NCBI RefSeq assembly: GCF_002355515.1
Contig: NZ_AP014809.1
Coordinates: 1,182,001-1,246,000 of the forward strand
DNA: 64,000 nucleotides
Source: Methylorubrum populi
GTDB lineage: Bacteria; Pseudomonadota; Alphaproteobacteria; Rhizobiales; Beijerinckiaceae
Direction of reading: 5' to 3'
Made by a program: the position numbers and the translations under genes. Positions 48,944 to 57,928 of this stretch are shown one piece after another (within the stretch, counting starts at the first letter, position 1; each line of letters starts with the position of its first letter). The notes under the pieces are model-generated. The model was not told the origin of the DNA and did no database searches. It saw only the letters and a program-made list of their open reading frames with translations.

Positions 48944-50167
48944 ATGGGAGGCCGTGCGGGATCCGCGTTGTCGAGTACCGCCCGCATGGACATCGCCGAG
49001 CTCGTCCAGAGTCGCTCCGCCCGGCCCGTCGTCCGCCGTCGGCGCGGGCCGCCTCTCGCGGCGCTCGCGCTCACCGCGCTCGGCGGCCTCGCTCTGGCCG
49101 GAATGCTGCAGCCGCAGGATGGCACCGCGCCCGACCCCGCGCGGACCGCCCAGGTCTTGAACGAGGCCGAACCGGCCAATCCCGCACCGGCGGCGTCCGG
49201 CACCCTCGCCTGGATGCTCGACCCCGCGCCGGTCCTCGACGGCGCCACCGGCGGCTTCGTCCAGCCGGTTCCGGCGGCCTCCGCTTTCCGGACGCCGACG
49301 ACGCCCGAGCCGGCCGCGACGCTGGCCGCCCTCCCGGCGGCTCAGATTGCCGAGGTGCCGCCCGCCGTCACGCCGCGCCCGTCCGCGCCGACCGCCCGCG
49401 TCGCGCTCACCGTGCCGCTGCCGCTGCGGCGTCCCGAGGAATTCCGCTTCGAGCCGCGGACGCAGACCGCGCAGTCCGCGCAAACCGCCCGCGGGGCGTC
49501 GAACCGGGTCGCGGCCGCCTCCGCGGCGCGTGCCTCGGCCGAGCCGACCCGCAGCGTGTTCAGCGCCGCGGTGACCGACGACCGCTCCTTCTTCGAGAAG
49601 ATGTTCGACCTGCCCGGCTCCTCGGCGCCCGCACCGGCCTCGAACAGGGCGATGGCCTATGCCGGGCTCGACAGCGGCGCCGTCGACTCGGCCGCGCGGC
49701 GGCGCGTCGTGCCGGGTCCGGTCTCCGAACCGGGCGTGGCCGTCTACGATATCAGCGCCGCCACCGTGACCCTGCCGAACGGCGAGGTGCTGGAAGCCCA
49801 TTCCGGCCTCGGCGTCGCCCAGGACAACCCGGACTACGTCCATGTCCGGATGCGCGGCGCCACGCCGCCCGGCGTCTACGATCTGCGGGAGCGCGAGGCG
49901 CTGTTCCACGGAGTGCGGGCGATCCGCCTCAATCCCGTCGGCGGCTCCGCCGCCATCCACGGACGCGACGGCATCCTCGCCCACACCTACATGCTGGGCC
50001 CGAGCGGCGCCTCCAACGGCTGCGTCGTGTTCAAGAACTACACCCGCTTCCTCCAGGCCTACCTGCGCGGCGAGGTCCGGCGTCTCGTCGTGGTACCCGG
50101 CACCGCCCCGGGCATCTTCGCCAGCCGGCGCAGCGCCACGCCGCGCCGCTCGGCCTCCGCAAATTGA
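48944..50167 (+). CDS. DUF2778 protein (L,D-transpeptidase-like fold), copy 2
   Basis: 407 residues from ATG 48944; an in-frame ATG at 48986 (MDIAELVQSRSARPVVRRRR) is a good alternative. A transmembrane segment (PPLAALALTALGGLALAGML) is followed by a long Ala/Pro/Thr linker. The DUF2778 domain contains VAVYDISAATVTLPNGEVLE, GVYDLREREALFHGVRAIRL and AHTYMLGPSGASNGCVVFKN with the conserved His and Cys. Its C-terminal ~130 residues are closely similar to copy 1 at 37066; the linkers are not. The His...SNGC element suggests cell-wall chemistry, unproven. Confidence 0.85.
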   Translation: MGGRAGSALSSTARMDIAELVQSRSARPVVRRRRGPPLAALALTALGGLALAGMLQPQDGTAPDPARTAQVLNEAEPANPAPAASGTLAWMLDPAPVLDGATGGFVQPVPAASAFRTPTTPEPAATLAALPAAQIAEVPPAVTPRPSAPTARVALTVPLPLRRPEEFRFEPRTQTAQSAQTARGASNRVAAASAARASAEPTRSVFSAAVTDDRSFFEKMFDLPGSSAPAPASNRAMAYAGLDSGAVDSAARRRVVPGPVSEPGVAVYDISAATVTLPNGEVLEAHSGLGVAQDNPDYVHVRMRGATPPGVYDLREREALFHGVRAIRLNPVGGSAAIHGRDGILAHTYMLGPSGASNGCVVFKNYTRFLQAYLRGEVRRLVVVPGTAPGIFASRRSATPRRSASAN

Positions 50168-50308
50168 CGGGATTCCGAAGGGATCATCCCTTTGACCGGG
50201 CGCCGAGGTTAGAACCCCGGCGTCCCGTCCATCAGGGCTCCGCCCTGGACCCGCGAACGGGCCGTCCTTTCGCAACCCCGGACGTCAGCCGACCCGTCAG
50301 CCGGCCCG

Positions 50309-50677
50309 TCAGCCCTTGGCGACGGGCTTGATCTTGAGCTGGTCGATCGCCCAGCGCCAGGTGCCGTCCGGTTGCCGACGGGCCGATTCGACCGACAGCG
50401 CGCCGTTCGGCAGCCGCGCGAAGGTCAGCGCGAGGTCGCCGTTGCGGATCGCCGGCAGCGTTTCGGGCTCGGGGAAGTCCGACTTGCGGGCCAGCAGATC
50501 CGTGTAGAAGCGGCGGATCTCGTCGTGGCCCGTCGCCACGATGTCGCCCGCGGCGACCACGGCCTGCGGCTCGTAAAGGGCGACCAGCCCCTCGGCATCG
50601 CCGGCATTGGCCCGCTCGTGGAAGAGCCGGGCCAGATCCTCCGGCTCCCGCGCCACGTCTCGTTCGCTCGCGCTCAT
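50309..50677 (-). CDS. SnoaL-like (NTF2-fold) protein
   Basis: 122 residues. The pattern EDLARLFHERANAGDAEGLV ALYEP, IVATGHDEIRRFYTDLLA, LALTFARLPNGALSVESARR and TWRWAIDQLKIKP is typical of the small SnoaL/DUF4440 families with the NTF2-like cone fold. These include isomerases, hydrolases and non-enzymatic binding domains, so no activity can be assigned. The next minus-strand gene upstream (OsmC) ends 41 nt away, so the two may be co-transcribed. Confidence 0.8.
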   Translation of the reverse strand: MSASERDVAREPEDLARLFHERANAGDAEGLVALYEPQAVVAAGDIVATGHDEIRRFYTDLLARKSDFPEPETLPAIRNGDLALTFARLPNGALSVESARRQPDGTWRWAIDQLKIKPVAKG

Positions 50678-50717
50678 CGATGCTCCTCCCGGTTTTCAGG
50701 CTCGTTTTCAGGCTTGT

Positions 50718-51161
50718 CTATTTTAGGCGGTTGCCCTGCCCGTCCCGCACCGCAACCGCCACCGGAACACCGGCCTTGACGCTTTCGGACACGGTGCAGA
50801 ACTGCTCGAATTGAGCGAGCACCCGGTCGAGCCGGTCCATCGACTCGGCGGGTGCGCCCAGGGCGATGTCGACCTCGATCCCGACGAGGCGCAGGCGGCC
50901 CTCGGCGTTGCGCGCCACGCGCCCGATCGCCTCGGCGCTGACGCCGCCGCCCTCCTGCCGGTACTTACCCAACGCGAAGGCGAGGCTCGCGCACAGACAA
51001 TTGCTCACCGCGGCGATCAGAACCTGCTCCGGCGAGGGACCGGTCCCGCCGCCGATCGGCTCGGGCTCGTCGGTCAGAAGCGGTACGAAGGCTTCGCCGA
51101 ACTCGATCCGGAAGGCGTAGGCCTCGATCTGCCGGATCTTGATGCTGTGCCTGCCCGACAT
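50718..51161 (-). CDS. OsmC-family protein
   Basis: 147 residues. The OsmC fold is recognised by GTGPSPEQVLIAAVSNCLCA SLAFAL, with the first conserved Cys, and by DRVLAQFEQFCTVSESVKAG VPV, with the second. In the family these two cysteines reduce organic hydroperoxides. The protein likely has a peroxide-detoxifying or related thiol role in the cytosol. Its ATG is followed upstream by the operator-bearing region at 51239. Confidence 0.85.
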   Translation of the reverse strand: MSGRHSIKIRQIEAYAFRIEFGEAFVPLLTDEPEPIGGGTGPSPEQVLIAAVSNCLCASLAFALGKYRQEGGGVSAEAIGRVARNAEGRLRLVGIEVDIALGAPAESMDRLDRVLAQFEQFCTVSESVKAGVPVAVAVRDGQGNRLK

Positions 51162-51225
51162 CCTGGCCTCCTCGCCTCTCTATCAACGGCGCTGTCGCCC
51201 CGGCGTTCGAACCGCACTCTGCGCC

Positions 51226-51257
51226 TTGACCTATAATTCGTATCTGGTATACCAGAT
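51226..51257 (+). promoter_or_regulatory. Promoter with overlapping oxalate-type operator upstream of the PAS gene
   Basis: ATCTGGTATACCAGAT (51242-51257) is a perfect 16-bp palindrome. With the preceding GTAT it also fits GTAT-N5-ATACCAG (51240-51255), the layout seen near oxc, oxlT and the CBS gene. A TTGACC (-35-like, 51226-51231) is 16 bp from TATACC (51248-51253), so the palindrome would cover the -10 of a plus-strand promoter. Confidence 0.6.
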
Positions 51258-51443
51258 GCCAATCGATGAGCCACCGCAAAGAGCGGCCTCGATCCGGGAG
51301 CCCTGAAATCGGGGAGGCCCGGAACACGGGAAGCCAAGGAGGCAACGCCTGCCATGACCGAACGCGGCATCCTCGACGGACATCGTTCCTCTCCGCTGGT
51401 CGTGCGGCCTCGGGGCTAGCGGCGACACAAGGGGAGGTGGCGG

Positions 51444-51893
51444 ATGGCCCAATCGCAGACCTTCGACACGTCCGGGCTCGTCGCGGCGATCGGCGATGCG
51501 GTGGTGATCTCCGACGCGGACGGACGGATCGTCACCTGGAATCCGGCCGCGGAGCGGATCTTCGGCTTCTCGGAAGCCGAGGCCCTCGGCGAGACCCTCG
51601 ATCTCATCACCCCGGAGCGCCACCGCAAGCGTCACTGGGACGGCTACGCCAAGACGATGCGCACGGGTGAGACCCGCTACGGCACGTCGCTGCTCAAGGT
51701 GCCCGCCCTGCACAAGGATGGACGGGCGCTCTCCATCGCCTTCACCGTCGCGCTGCTGCACGGCGCGGACGACGAGGTCACCGGGATCGCCGCGATCATC
51801 CGCGACGAGACCGAGCGCTTCCAGGAAGAGCGCAACCTGCGCCGCCGCGTCGCGGAGCTGGAAGAGGCGCTGGGCACGCTGGTCTGCGCCTGA
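51444..51893 (+). CDS. Free-standing PAS-domain protein
   Basis: 149 residues, essentially one PAS domain (about 10-125): LVAAIGDAVVISDADGRIVT, WNPAAERIFGFSEAEALGET, RHWDGYAKTMRTGETRYGTS, DEVTGIAAIIRDETER. A short coiled-coil tail follows (EERNLRRRVAELEEALGTLV). There is no kinase, cyclase or DNA-binding output domain, so it probably signals through a partner. It is preceded by a perfect copy of the oxalate-type operator and followed by frc, which suggests a sensory role in oxalate or redox metabolism (inference). Confidence 0.88.
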   Translation: MAQSQTFDTSGLVAAIGDAVVISDADGRIVTWNPAAERIFGFSEAEALGETLDLITPERHRKRHWDGYAKTMRTGETRYGTSLLKVPALHKDGRALSIAFTVALLHGADDEVTGIAAIIRDETERFQEERNLRRRVAELEEALGTLVCA

Positions 51894-51938
51894 AGTGAGG
51901 GCTCGGAAAAAGAGATCCACGGAATTCGGTGATATTAG

Positions 51939-51956
51939 TAGAAATATTTGTTTCTA
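51939..51956. promoter_or_regulatory. AT-rich inverted repeat upstream of frc
   Basis: TAGAAA-TATTTG-TTTCTA, six-base arms, in the only AT-rich tract of the 115-bp PAS-frc gap, 53 bp before the frc start. Possible operator or promoter element. The GGYAT-N5-ATACC motif is absent here. Confidence 0.35.
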
Positions 51957-52008
51957 GGTTTCCAACAACGACACTCCACAACGAAGTCGAAAGAGGGAGA
52001 AAACCAAG

Positions 52009-53259
52009 ATGACCCAGCCGCTCGACGGGATCAGAATCATCGATTTCACGCACGTCCAGGCCGGCCCGGCCTGCACCCAGCTCCTCGCTTGGTTCGGGGC
52101 AGACGTGATCAAGGTCGAGCGTCCGGGCTCCGGCGACGTGACGCGCAGCCAGCTCCGCCACGTCGAGGACGCGGATGCGCTCTACTTCACGATGCTCAAT
52201 TCCAACAAGCGTTCGCTGACGCTCGACACCAAGACGCCTCAGGGCAAGGAAGTCCTGGAGAAGCTGATCCGTGAATCCGACGTGATGGTCGAGAATTTCG
52301 GCCCCGGCGCGCTGGACCGTATGGGCTTCACCTGGGCCCGCATCCAGGAGCTGAACCCGGGCATGATCCTCGCCTCGGTGAAGGGCTTCTCCGACGGCCA
52401 CCACTATGAGGACCTGAAGGTCTACGAGAACGTGGCGCAGTGCGCCGGTGGCGCCGCCTCGACCACCGGCTTCTGGGACGGCCCCCCCACCGTGTCGGCT
52501 GCCGCGCTCGGCGACTCGAACACGGGTATGCACCTGGCCATCGGCATCCTCACGGCGCTGCACCAGAAGAACAAGACCGGCAAGGGCCAGAAGGTCGCCG
52601 TGTCGATGCAGGACTCGGTGATCAACCTCTGCCGCGTCAAGCTGCGCGACCAGCAGCGCCTCGACGCCATCGGCTACCTCGAGGAGTACCCGCAGTACCC
52701 GCACGGCGAGTTCACCGACGTGGTGCCGCGCGGCGGCAATGCGGGCGGCGGCGGCCAGCCGGGCTGGGTGCTCAAGTGCAAGGGCTGGCAGACCGACCCT
52801 AACGCCTACATCTACTTCACGATCCAGGGTCACGCCTGGGCCCCGATCTGTAAGGCGCTCAACAAGCCCGAGTGGATCGAAGATCCGGCCTACAACACCC
52901 CCCGCGCCCGCCAGGACAAGATCTTCGAGATCTTCGCCTTCATCGAAGACTGGCTGGCCGACAAGACCAAGTTCGAGGCCGTCGACATCCTGCGCAAGTT
53001 CGACATCCCCTGCTCGCCGGTCCTCTCCATGAAGGAGATCGCCGCCGATCCGTCGCTGCGCGCCAGCGGCACCATCGTCGAGGTGCAGCACCCGAAACTC
53101 GGTTCGTACCTGACCGTCGGAAGCCCGATCAAGTTCTCCGACATGAAGGTCGACATCAAGGCCTCGCCGCTGCTCGGCGAGCACACCGACGAGGTCCTGG
53201 CGGGCCTCGGCTATTCCCCCGAGCAGATCGCCGCGATGCATGAGGCCCGCGCGGTCTGA
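52009..53259 (+). CDS. frc: Formyl-CoA:oxalate CoA-transferase
   Basis: Moves CoA from formyl-CoA to oxalate, giving oxalyl-CoA for Oxc. 416 residues, a class III CoA-transferase. The catalytic Asp is D169 in [14 protein letters not shown], the same number as in the Oxalobacter enzyme. Also [58 protein letters not shown] and a Gly-rich flap [13 protein letters not shown], matching the FRC glycine loop. It is separated from oxc by two convergent genes. The PAS protein precedes it. Confidence 0.97.
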   Translation: MTQPLDGIRIIDFTHVQAGPACTQLLAWFGADVIKVERPGSGDVTRSQLRHVEDADALYFTMLNSNKRSLTLDTKTPQGKEVLEKLIRESDVMVENFGPGALDRMGFTWARIQELNPGMILASVKGFSDGHHYEDLKVYENVAQCAGGAASTTGFWDGPPTVSAAALGDSNTGMHLAIGILTALHQKNKTGKGQKVAVSMQDSVINLCRVKLRDQQRLDAIGYLEEYPQYPHGEFTDVVPRGGNAGGGGQPGWVLKCKGWQTDPNAYIYFTIQGHAWAPICKALNKPEWIEDPAYNTPRARQDKIFEIFAFIEDWLADKTKFEAVDILRKFDIPCSPVLSMKEIAADPSLRASGTIVEVQHPKLGSYLTVGSPIKFSDMKVDIKASPLLGEHTDEVLAGLGYSPEQIAAMHEARAV

Positions 53260-53362
53260 CGGGTGACGGCGGGCAGCCCCGATCCCGGACTGCCCGCACT
53301 TGATGGCCGCCCCCTTCGGCCATGATTCTCCCGGGACGGGGCATCGCCCCGGGAGCGCTTGA

Positions 53363-53385
53363 CCGGGCACGGCGCCCGGGTTTTT
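53363..53385 (+). terminator. Rho-independent terminator after frc
   Basis: CCGGGC (53363-53368), loop ACGGC, GCCCGG (53374-53379), then GTTTTT. It is preceded by two further GC-rich hairpins (one around 53330-53357). Confidence 0.75.
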
Positions 53386-53497
53386 CCTCCTCCGATGACT
53401 TTCCCGGGCCGACCCTGTCGGTCCGGGTTTTCCGTCTCGCGCGCCGGCTGCCGCGACGCGCCCTCCCCCCTCGCCTCGAGCCTGCGGTGCCCTGCCG

Positions 53498-54718
53498 GTG
53501 ATGCGACTGGTGACGTCCTTCCTACGCCGTATTCTCCCCGATCAGGCGCCCGTCAGCCCACGCGAGCGGGTGCGTGCCGCCTGCGGTGCCCTGGCCGGCC
53601 TTCTCGCCACCGGGCTCGTGACCCGCGCCGCACTGGGAACAGGCGCCGAACTGCCGGCGCTGATCGCGCCGATGGGCGCCTCCGCCGTTCTGCTCTTCGC
53701 CGTCCCGTCGAGCCCGCTGGCGCAGCCCTGGTCGATCTTCGGCGGCAATCTCGTGGCCTCGCTCGTCGGCGTCACGGCCGGCCTGTTCATCCACGATCCC
53801 CTAGTGGCCGCAGCCCTCGCCGGGGCCGGCGCCATCGCGGTGATGATGGCCCTGCGCTGCCTGCACCCGCCGAGCGGCGCGGTGGCGCTCACCGCCGTAC
53901 TGGGCGGGCCGGCGATCCACGATCTCGGCTACGGCTTCGTGCTGTGGCCGGTGGGCGTGAACACGATCCTGATCCTCGGCGTGGCGATCCTGTTCAACAA
54001 CCTGACCGGCCGCTCCTACCCGCATGTGGCGCAGACGGCGCCCGCCGTCCCGGCCCCGGCGGGTCGCTTCGGGCTCAGTTCGGCCGACATCGACGCGGCG
54101 CTGGAGGATTACGACCAAGTCCTCGATATCGGCCGCGGCGATCTCGAGGCGCTGCTGCGGCGCGCCCAACTCAGCGCCGTCATGCGCCGCTCCGGTCCGA
54201 CGACCTGCGCCTCGATCCTGACGCGCGACGTGATCGGCATCGCCCCCGACGCCCCTCTGCGGGAAGCACTCGCCCTCTTGCGACGCCACCACATCAAGAT
54301 GCTGCCCGTCACCGACGAGAGCGCACGGGTGATGGGCGTCCTGACGCAGACCGACCTGATGGACAAGGCGGAGTGGGACGGGCGCGGCCCCCGCCTCGGC
54401 CTCGCCCGGCGCTGGCAGCTGACCCTCGGCCGGGGCCGCGCCCCGCATGGCTGTGCCGCCGACGTGATGACCACCGATGTCGAAAGCCTGCGGCCGGAGA
54501 TGTCCCTCGCCCAGGTCGCGGCGCGGATGGCACAGAGCGGCCACCACCACCTGCCCGTGGTCGGGCAGGAGGGCCGGCTGATGGGCGTCGTCTCGCAGAG
54601 TGACCTCGTGGCCGCGCTGCTGAGCGAGGCCGCCGCTCGCAACGACGCGGCCGGCGAGACAGCATCGGCGCAGAGCGTGGAACCGCTGCCCGCGGGCCTC
54701 GCCGCCGGCATCGCCTGA
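53498..54718 (+). CDS. HPP-family membrane protein with CBS pair
   Basis: 406 residues. The N-terminal half is an HPP membrane domain with four or five helices: AACGALAGLLATGLVTRAAL, LIAPMGASAVLLFAVPSSPL, and RCLHPPSGAVALTAVLGGP, the HPP motif that names the family. The C-terminal half has two CBS domains (DVIGIAPDAPLREALALLRR ... DVESLRPEMSLAQVAARMAQ). HPP proteins have been linked to nitrite or other anion transport; the CBS pair would sense adenosine nucleotides. It is convergent with the hydrolase gene and not obviously part of the oxalate unit. Confidence 0.88.
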   Translation: MMRLVTSFLRRILPDQAPVSPRERVRAACGALAGLLATGLVTRAALGTGAELPALIAPMGASAVLLFAVPSSPLAQPWSIFGGNLVASLVGVTAGLFIHDPLVAAALAGAGAIAVMMALRCLHPPSGAVALTAVLGGPAIHDLGYGFVLWPVGVNTILILGVAILFNNLTGRSYPHVAQTAPAVPAPAGRFGLSSADIDAALEDYDQVLDIGRGDLEALLRRAQLSAVMRRSGPTTCASILTRDVIGIAPDAPLREALALLRRHHIKMLPVTDESARVMGVLTQTDLMDKAEWDGRGPRLGLARRWQLTLGRGRAPHGCAADVMTTDVESLRPEMSLAQVAARMAQSGHHHLPVVGQEGRLMGVVSQSDLVAALLSEAAARNDAAGETASAQSVEPLPAGLAAGIA

Positions 54719-54737
54719 GGAGCGGACGCTTCGGCAT

Positions 54738-54765
54738 CGTCCCCGAAAGCCAGATTTCGGGGACG
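54738..54765. terminator. Bidirectional terminator between the HPP/CBS and hydrolase genes
   Basis: CGTCCCCGAAA (54738-54748), six-base loop, TTTCGGGGACG (54755-54765): a perfect 11-bp stem between convergent genes. Confidence 0.75.
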
Positions 54766-54775
54766 ACGCTCCGGC

Positions 54776-55501
54776 TCAGGCGAAGAAGTCTCCGAGGAAG
54801 AAATCGACCGCCTGAGCCACCACGTCCGGATTGTAGGCGTGCGGGCCGTCATACTCGACGTAGGTCAGGTCGTAGCCCGCCCCCTTCAGCAGCCGCGCAT
54901 GGGTGCGGGCGCTGCGATCGATGCCGATCTGCTCGTCGCGGGTTCCGTGCGACAGGAAGATCTTCGGTGCACCGACCTGCACCTGCACGGACATGAAGCC
55001 GGCCGAGGACACGATCAGGTGACTGACCCGGTCGCCGTTGGTAAGGCCGAGCGAGAGGGCGTAGCTGCCGCCGTCGGAATGGCCGGCGAAGGCCAGATGG
55101 CCGGGATCGATCAGGAAGCGGTCGGCAACCTCGGCGAGCGCCCGGTCGAGCCGCTCCCGGTCGGGGCCGTTGCCGGCGATGACCAGATCCCATGTCGGAT
55201 GGAGCGATTGCGGCGCGAGCAGCAGGAAGCCGCGCGCCTTCGCATGCCCCTCCAGCATCGGAAGGATCTTTTCCGCATGCCCGCCGCCGCCGTGGAACAG
55301 GACCACGAGGGGGGTCGGCAGGCGCGCATCGATGTGCTCGGGCACGCACAGGACGGCGTCGCGGGTCTCGAACAGGCCGAGTGCGTGGCGCCCGGGGGGA
55401 AGCGGCGGCTTCGTCGGCAGCCGCGGCAGGAAGGCGAGGCGGCCGGCGAGGCGGGGATCGAGGGGAGCGGTCGGGTCGAAGGCGGAGGAGGCCACGGGCA
55501 T
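54776..55501 (-). CDS. Alpha/beta hydrolase (phospholipase/carboxylesterase type)
   Basis: 241 residues, no signal peptide. Oxyanion region VVLFHGGGGHAEKILPMLEG; nucleophile Ser in LAFAGHSDGGSYALSLGLTN (GHSDG); acid residue near FLSHGTRDEQIGIDRSARTH; catalytic His in VEYDGPHAYNPDVVAQAVDF. This is the fold of bacterial phospholipase/carboxylesterase and PHB-depolymerase-like enzymes. The natural substrate is unknown. It is on the minus strand 266 nt downstream of oxc, separated from it by a terminator. Confidence 0.85.
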   Translation of the reverse strand: MPVASSAFDPTAPLDPRLAGRLAFLPRLPTKPPLPPGRHALGLFETRDAVLCVPEHIDARLPTPLVVLFHGGGGHAEKILPMLEGHAKARGFLLLAPQSLHPTWDLVIAGNGPDRERLDRALAEVADRFLIDPGHLAFAGHSDGGSYALSLGLTNGDRVSHLIVSSAGFMSVQVQVGAPKIFLSHGTRDEQIGIDRSARTHARLLKGAGYDLTYVEYDGPHAYNPDVVAQAVDFFLGDFFA

Positions 55502-55717
55502 CGTTCCTGATGGAGCCCACCACGCTCGTCATGAGGTGCGGCCAAGCGGCCTCGAAGCGGCCTCGAAGCGAGCCTGAACCGGTCTCGTGGGCGCCTGCGG
55601 CCGGGTGCGACCGAGCGTGCTTCGAGGCTCCGCTTCGCCTTGCACCTCGGCAGGAGGACGGTGGGTGGTTGATGGAGCCGTGGCGCCGTTCGGCAGCCCC
55701 GGCCATGAAACGACGAA

Positions 55718-55743
55718 GACCGCGGTGCCGGGGCACCGCGGTC
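55718..55743 (-). terminator. Terminator downstream of oxc
   Basis: Perfect 12-bp stem GACCGCGGTGCC/GGCACCGCGGTC (55718-55729 and 55732-55743) with a two-base loop, 24 nt after the oxc stop. On the minus strand it is followed by TTCGTCGTTTC. Confidence 0.7.
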
Positions 55744-55766
55744 CTCTCAAGGCGCGAAGGCCGCCC

Positions 55767-57518
55767 TTACTTCTTCTTCAGCGTGCTCTGCGGGTTGAGA
55801 CTGCCGATGTTGCCGCTCTCGCTGCCGGCGGCCGGATCGATGACCGCGTTGATGAGCGTCGGCTTGCCGGAATCCATCGCCGCGTCGACCGCCCGCTTCA
55901 GCTCGTCCGGCGTGGTGACGTTCACACCGACGCCGCCGAAGGCCTCCATCATCTTGTCGTAACGGGAATCCTTGACGAAGACGGTGGTGCCGGGATCGCG
56001 GCCGGTCGGGTCGATGTCGGTGCCGCGATAGATGCCGTTGTTGTTGAAGATCACGATGCAGACCGGCAGCTCGTAGCGGCAGATGGTCTCCACCTCCATG
56101 CCGGAGAAGCCGAAGGCCGAGTCGCCCTCGACCGCCAGCACCGGCTTGCCGGTCTCGACGGCCGCCGCGACGGCAAAGCCCATGCCGATGCCCATCACGC
56201 CCCAGGTGCCGACGTCCAGGCGCTTGCGCGGCTGGTACATGTCGATGATGCCGCGGGCGAGATCGAGAGTGTTGGCGCCCTCGTTGACGAGGATCGCGTC
56301 GGGTCGCTCCTTGATGACGGTGCGCAGGGCACCGAGGGCCGAGTGGAAGCACATCGGCGAGGTGTTCTTCATCAGCTTCGGGGCCATCTTGGCGATGTTG
56401 GCCTCGCGCTTCGAGCGGATGGTCTCGAGCCAGGCCGAGGGCGCGCCCTTCCAGTCCTTGCGGATGCCTTCGAGCAGCGCCTCGACGCAGGAGCCGATAT
56501 CGCCCACCACCGGGGCGACGATCTCGACGTTCGAGTCCATCTCGCGCGGCTCGATGTCGATCTGGATGAAGCGCTTCGAGCCGGGCTCGCCCCAGGTCTT
56601 GCCCTTGCCGTGGGAGAGCAGCCAGTTGAGGCGGGCGCCCACCAGCAGCACGACGTCGGAATCCTTGAGCGCGGTGGAGCGCGCCGCGCCGGCCGAGAGC
56701 GGGTGGGTGTCGGGCAGGAGACCCTTGGCCATGCTCATCGGCACGTAGGGGATGCCGCTCTCCTCGACCAGCGCGCGCACCGCCTCGTCGGCCTGGGCAT
56801 AGGCCGCGCCCTTGCCGAGGATGATGAGCGGACGCTCGGCCGACTTCAGCACGTCCAGCGCCCGGGCGATGGCGGACGGAGCCGGGAGCTGGGCCGGGGC
56901 CGCATCGATCACCTTGACCAGCGACTTGGCGCCGAGGCTTGCGTCGATGACCTGCGAGAACAGCTTGGCGGGCAGATCGAGGTAGACGCCGCCGGGACGG
57001 CCGGAGACCGCAGCGCGGATCGCGCGGGCCACGCCGATGCCGATATCAGCGGCGTGCAGCACGCGGAAGGCGGCCTTGCAGAGCGGCTTGGCGATGGCGA
57101 GCTGATCCATCTCCTCGTAGTCGCCCTGCTGCAGATCGACGATCTCGCGCTCGGAGGAGCCGGAGATCAGGATCATCGGGAAGCAGTTGGTGGTGGCGTT
57201 GGCGAGCGCGGTCAGGCCGTTGAGGAAGCCCGGCGCCGAGACCGTAAGGCAGATGCCCGGCTTCTTGGTGAGGAAGCCGGCGATGGCGGCGGCGTTGCCG
57301 GCGTTCTGCTCGTGGCGGAAGGAGATGACGCGCATGCCCTCGGCCTGGGCGAGACGCCCGAGATCGGTGATCGGGATGCCGGGCACGTTGTAGATCGTCT
57401 CGATGCCGTTGAGCTTGAGCGCGTCGATGACGAGGTGGAAGCCGTCGGTCAGCTCCGCTTCCTCATGGGGCACGGCGCCCGCGGTGATCGCGTCGATGTT
57501 CTGGGCCTGGACGGTCAT
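55767..57518 (-). CDS. oxc: Oxalyl-CoA decarboxylase
   Basis: Thiamine-diphosphate enzyme that decarboxylates oxalyl-CoA to formyl-CoA. 583 residues. The ThDP-activating Glu is E70 in [40 protein letters not shown] is characteristic of OXC. The ThDP/Mg signature [20 protein letters not shown] runs on to [11 protein letters not shown] 57518 ([20 protein letters not shown]) follows AAGGGAGAACGCCGC; the frame is open to 57671 without similarity. The upstream region carries the oxalate-type operator at 57662. Confidence 0.97.
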   Translation of the reverse strand: MTVQAQNIDAITAGAVPHEEAELTDGFHLVIDALKLNGIETIYNVPGIPITDLGRLAQAEGMRVISFRHEQNAGNAAAIAGFLTKKPGICLTVSAPGFLNGLTALANATTNCFPMILISGSSEREIVDLQQGDYEEMDQLAIAKPLCKAAFRVLHAADIGIGVARAIRAAVSGRPGGVYLDLPAKLFSQVIDASLGAKSLVKVIDAAPAQLPAPSAIARALDVLKSAERPLIILGKGAAYAQADEAVRALVEESGIPYVPMSMAKGLLPDTHPLSAGAARSTALKDSDVVLLVGARLNWLLSHGKGKTWGEPGSKRFIQIDIEPREMDSNVEIVAPVVGDIGSCVEALLEGIRKDWKGAPSAWLETIRSKREANIAKMAPKLMKNTSPMCFHSALGALRTVIKERPDAILVNEGANTLDLARGIIDMYQPRKRLDVGTWGVMGIGMGFAVAAAVETGKPVLAVEGDSAFGFSGMEVETICRYELPVCIVIFNNNGIYRGTDIDPTGRDPGTTVFVKDSRYDKMMEAFGGVGVNVTTPDELKRAVDAAMDSGKPTLINAVIDPAAGSESGNIGSLNPQSTLKKK

Positions 57519-57659
57519 GCGGCGTTCTCCCTTTTGGTGCGGATGCTGTTGTCCGGCGCGGGACCCGGTGGCGTTGGGCCGGACGCTTTTCGCGGCTCTG
57601 ATGGCGCCTTCCGCGGCGCACGGACCGTTCGGGGAACGGCCGGTCTTGTTGCGACGGAT

Positions 57660-57680
57660 CTGGCATACCAAATACCAAAT
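57660..57680 (-). promoter_or_regulatory. Oxalate-type operator upstream of oxc
   Basis: On the plus strand GGCAT-ACCAA-ATACCAA (57662-57678); the overlapping core ATCTGGCATACCAAAT (57658-57673) differs from the perfect palindrome at 51242 at two positions. It lies ~140 nt upstream of the oxc start codon. Confidence 0.6.
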
Positions 57681-57928
57681 GGTCGGTCAAACGGAACCGG
57701 CACTTTTCTTCCAGCGCGTCGCGTGCGTCGCAGCGGCTTCGGGACGACGATGAGCGGCGGCTTCCGCCCTGCCACGCGTCGAAGATCGTACAACCGGATC
57801 GCTTCGCGCTGATCGATGCCGTCCGGCGGCGATGCAGGCCGAAGGCAGGTTCTCCATGAAGAAACGCGCCGGGCGTCATCCGCCGCGGCGCGCTTCTCGT
57901 CAGTCGGGGCGGTCGGCCGCCCGCACCC

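Noticed and set aside
52009..57518. frc and oxc as one operon
   Set aside because: They are on opposite strands, each with its own terminator, and separated by two unrelated genes.
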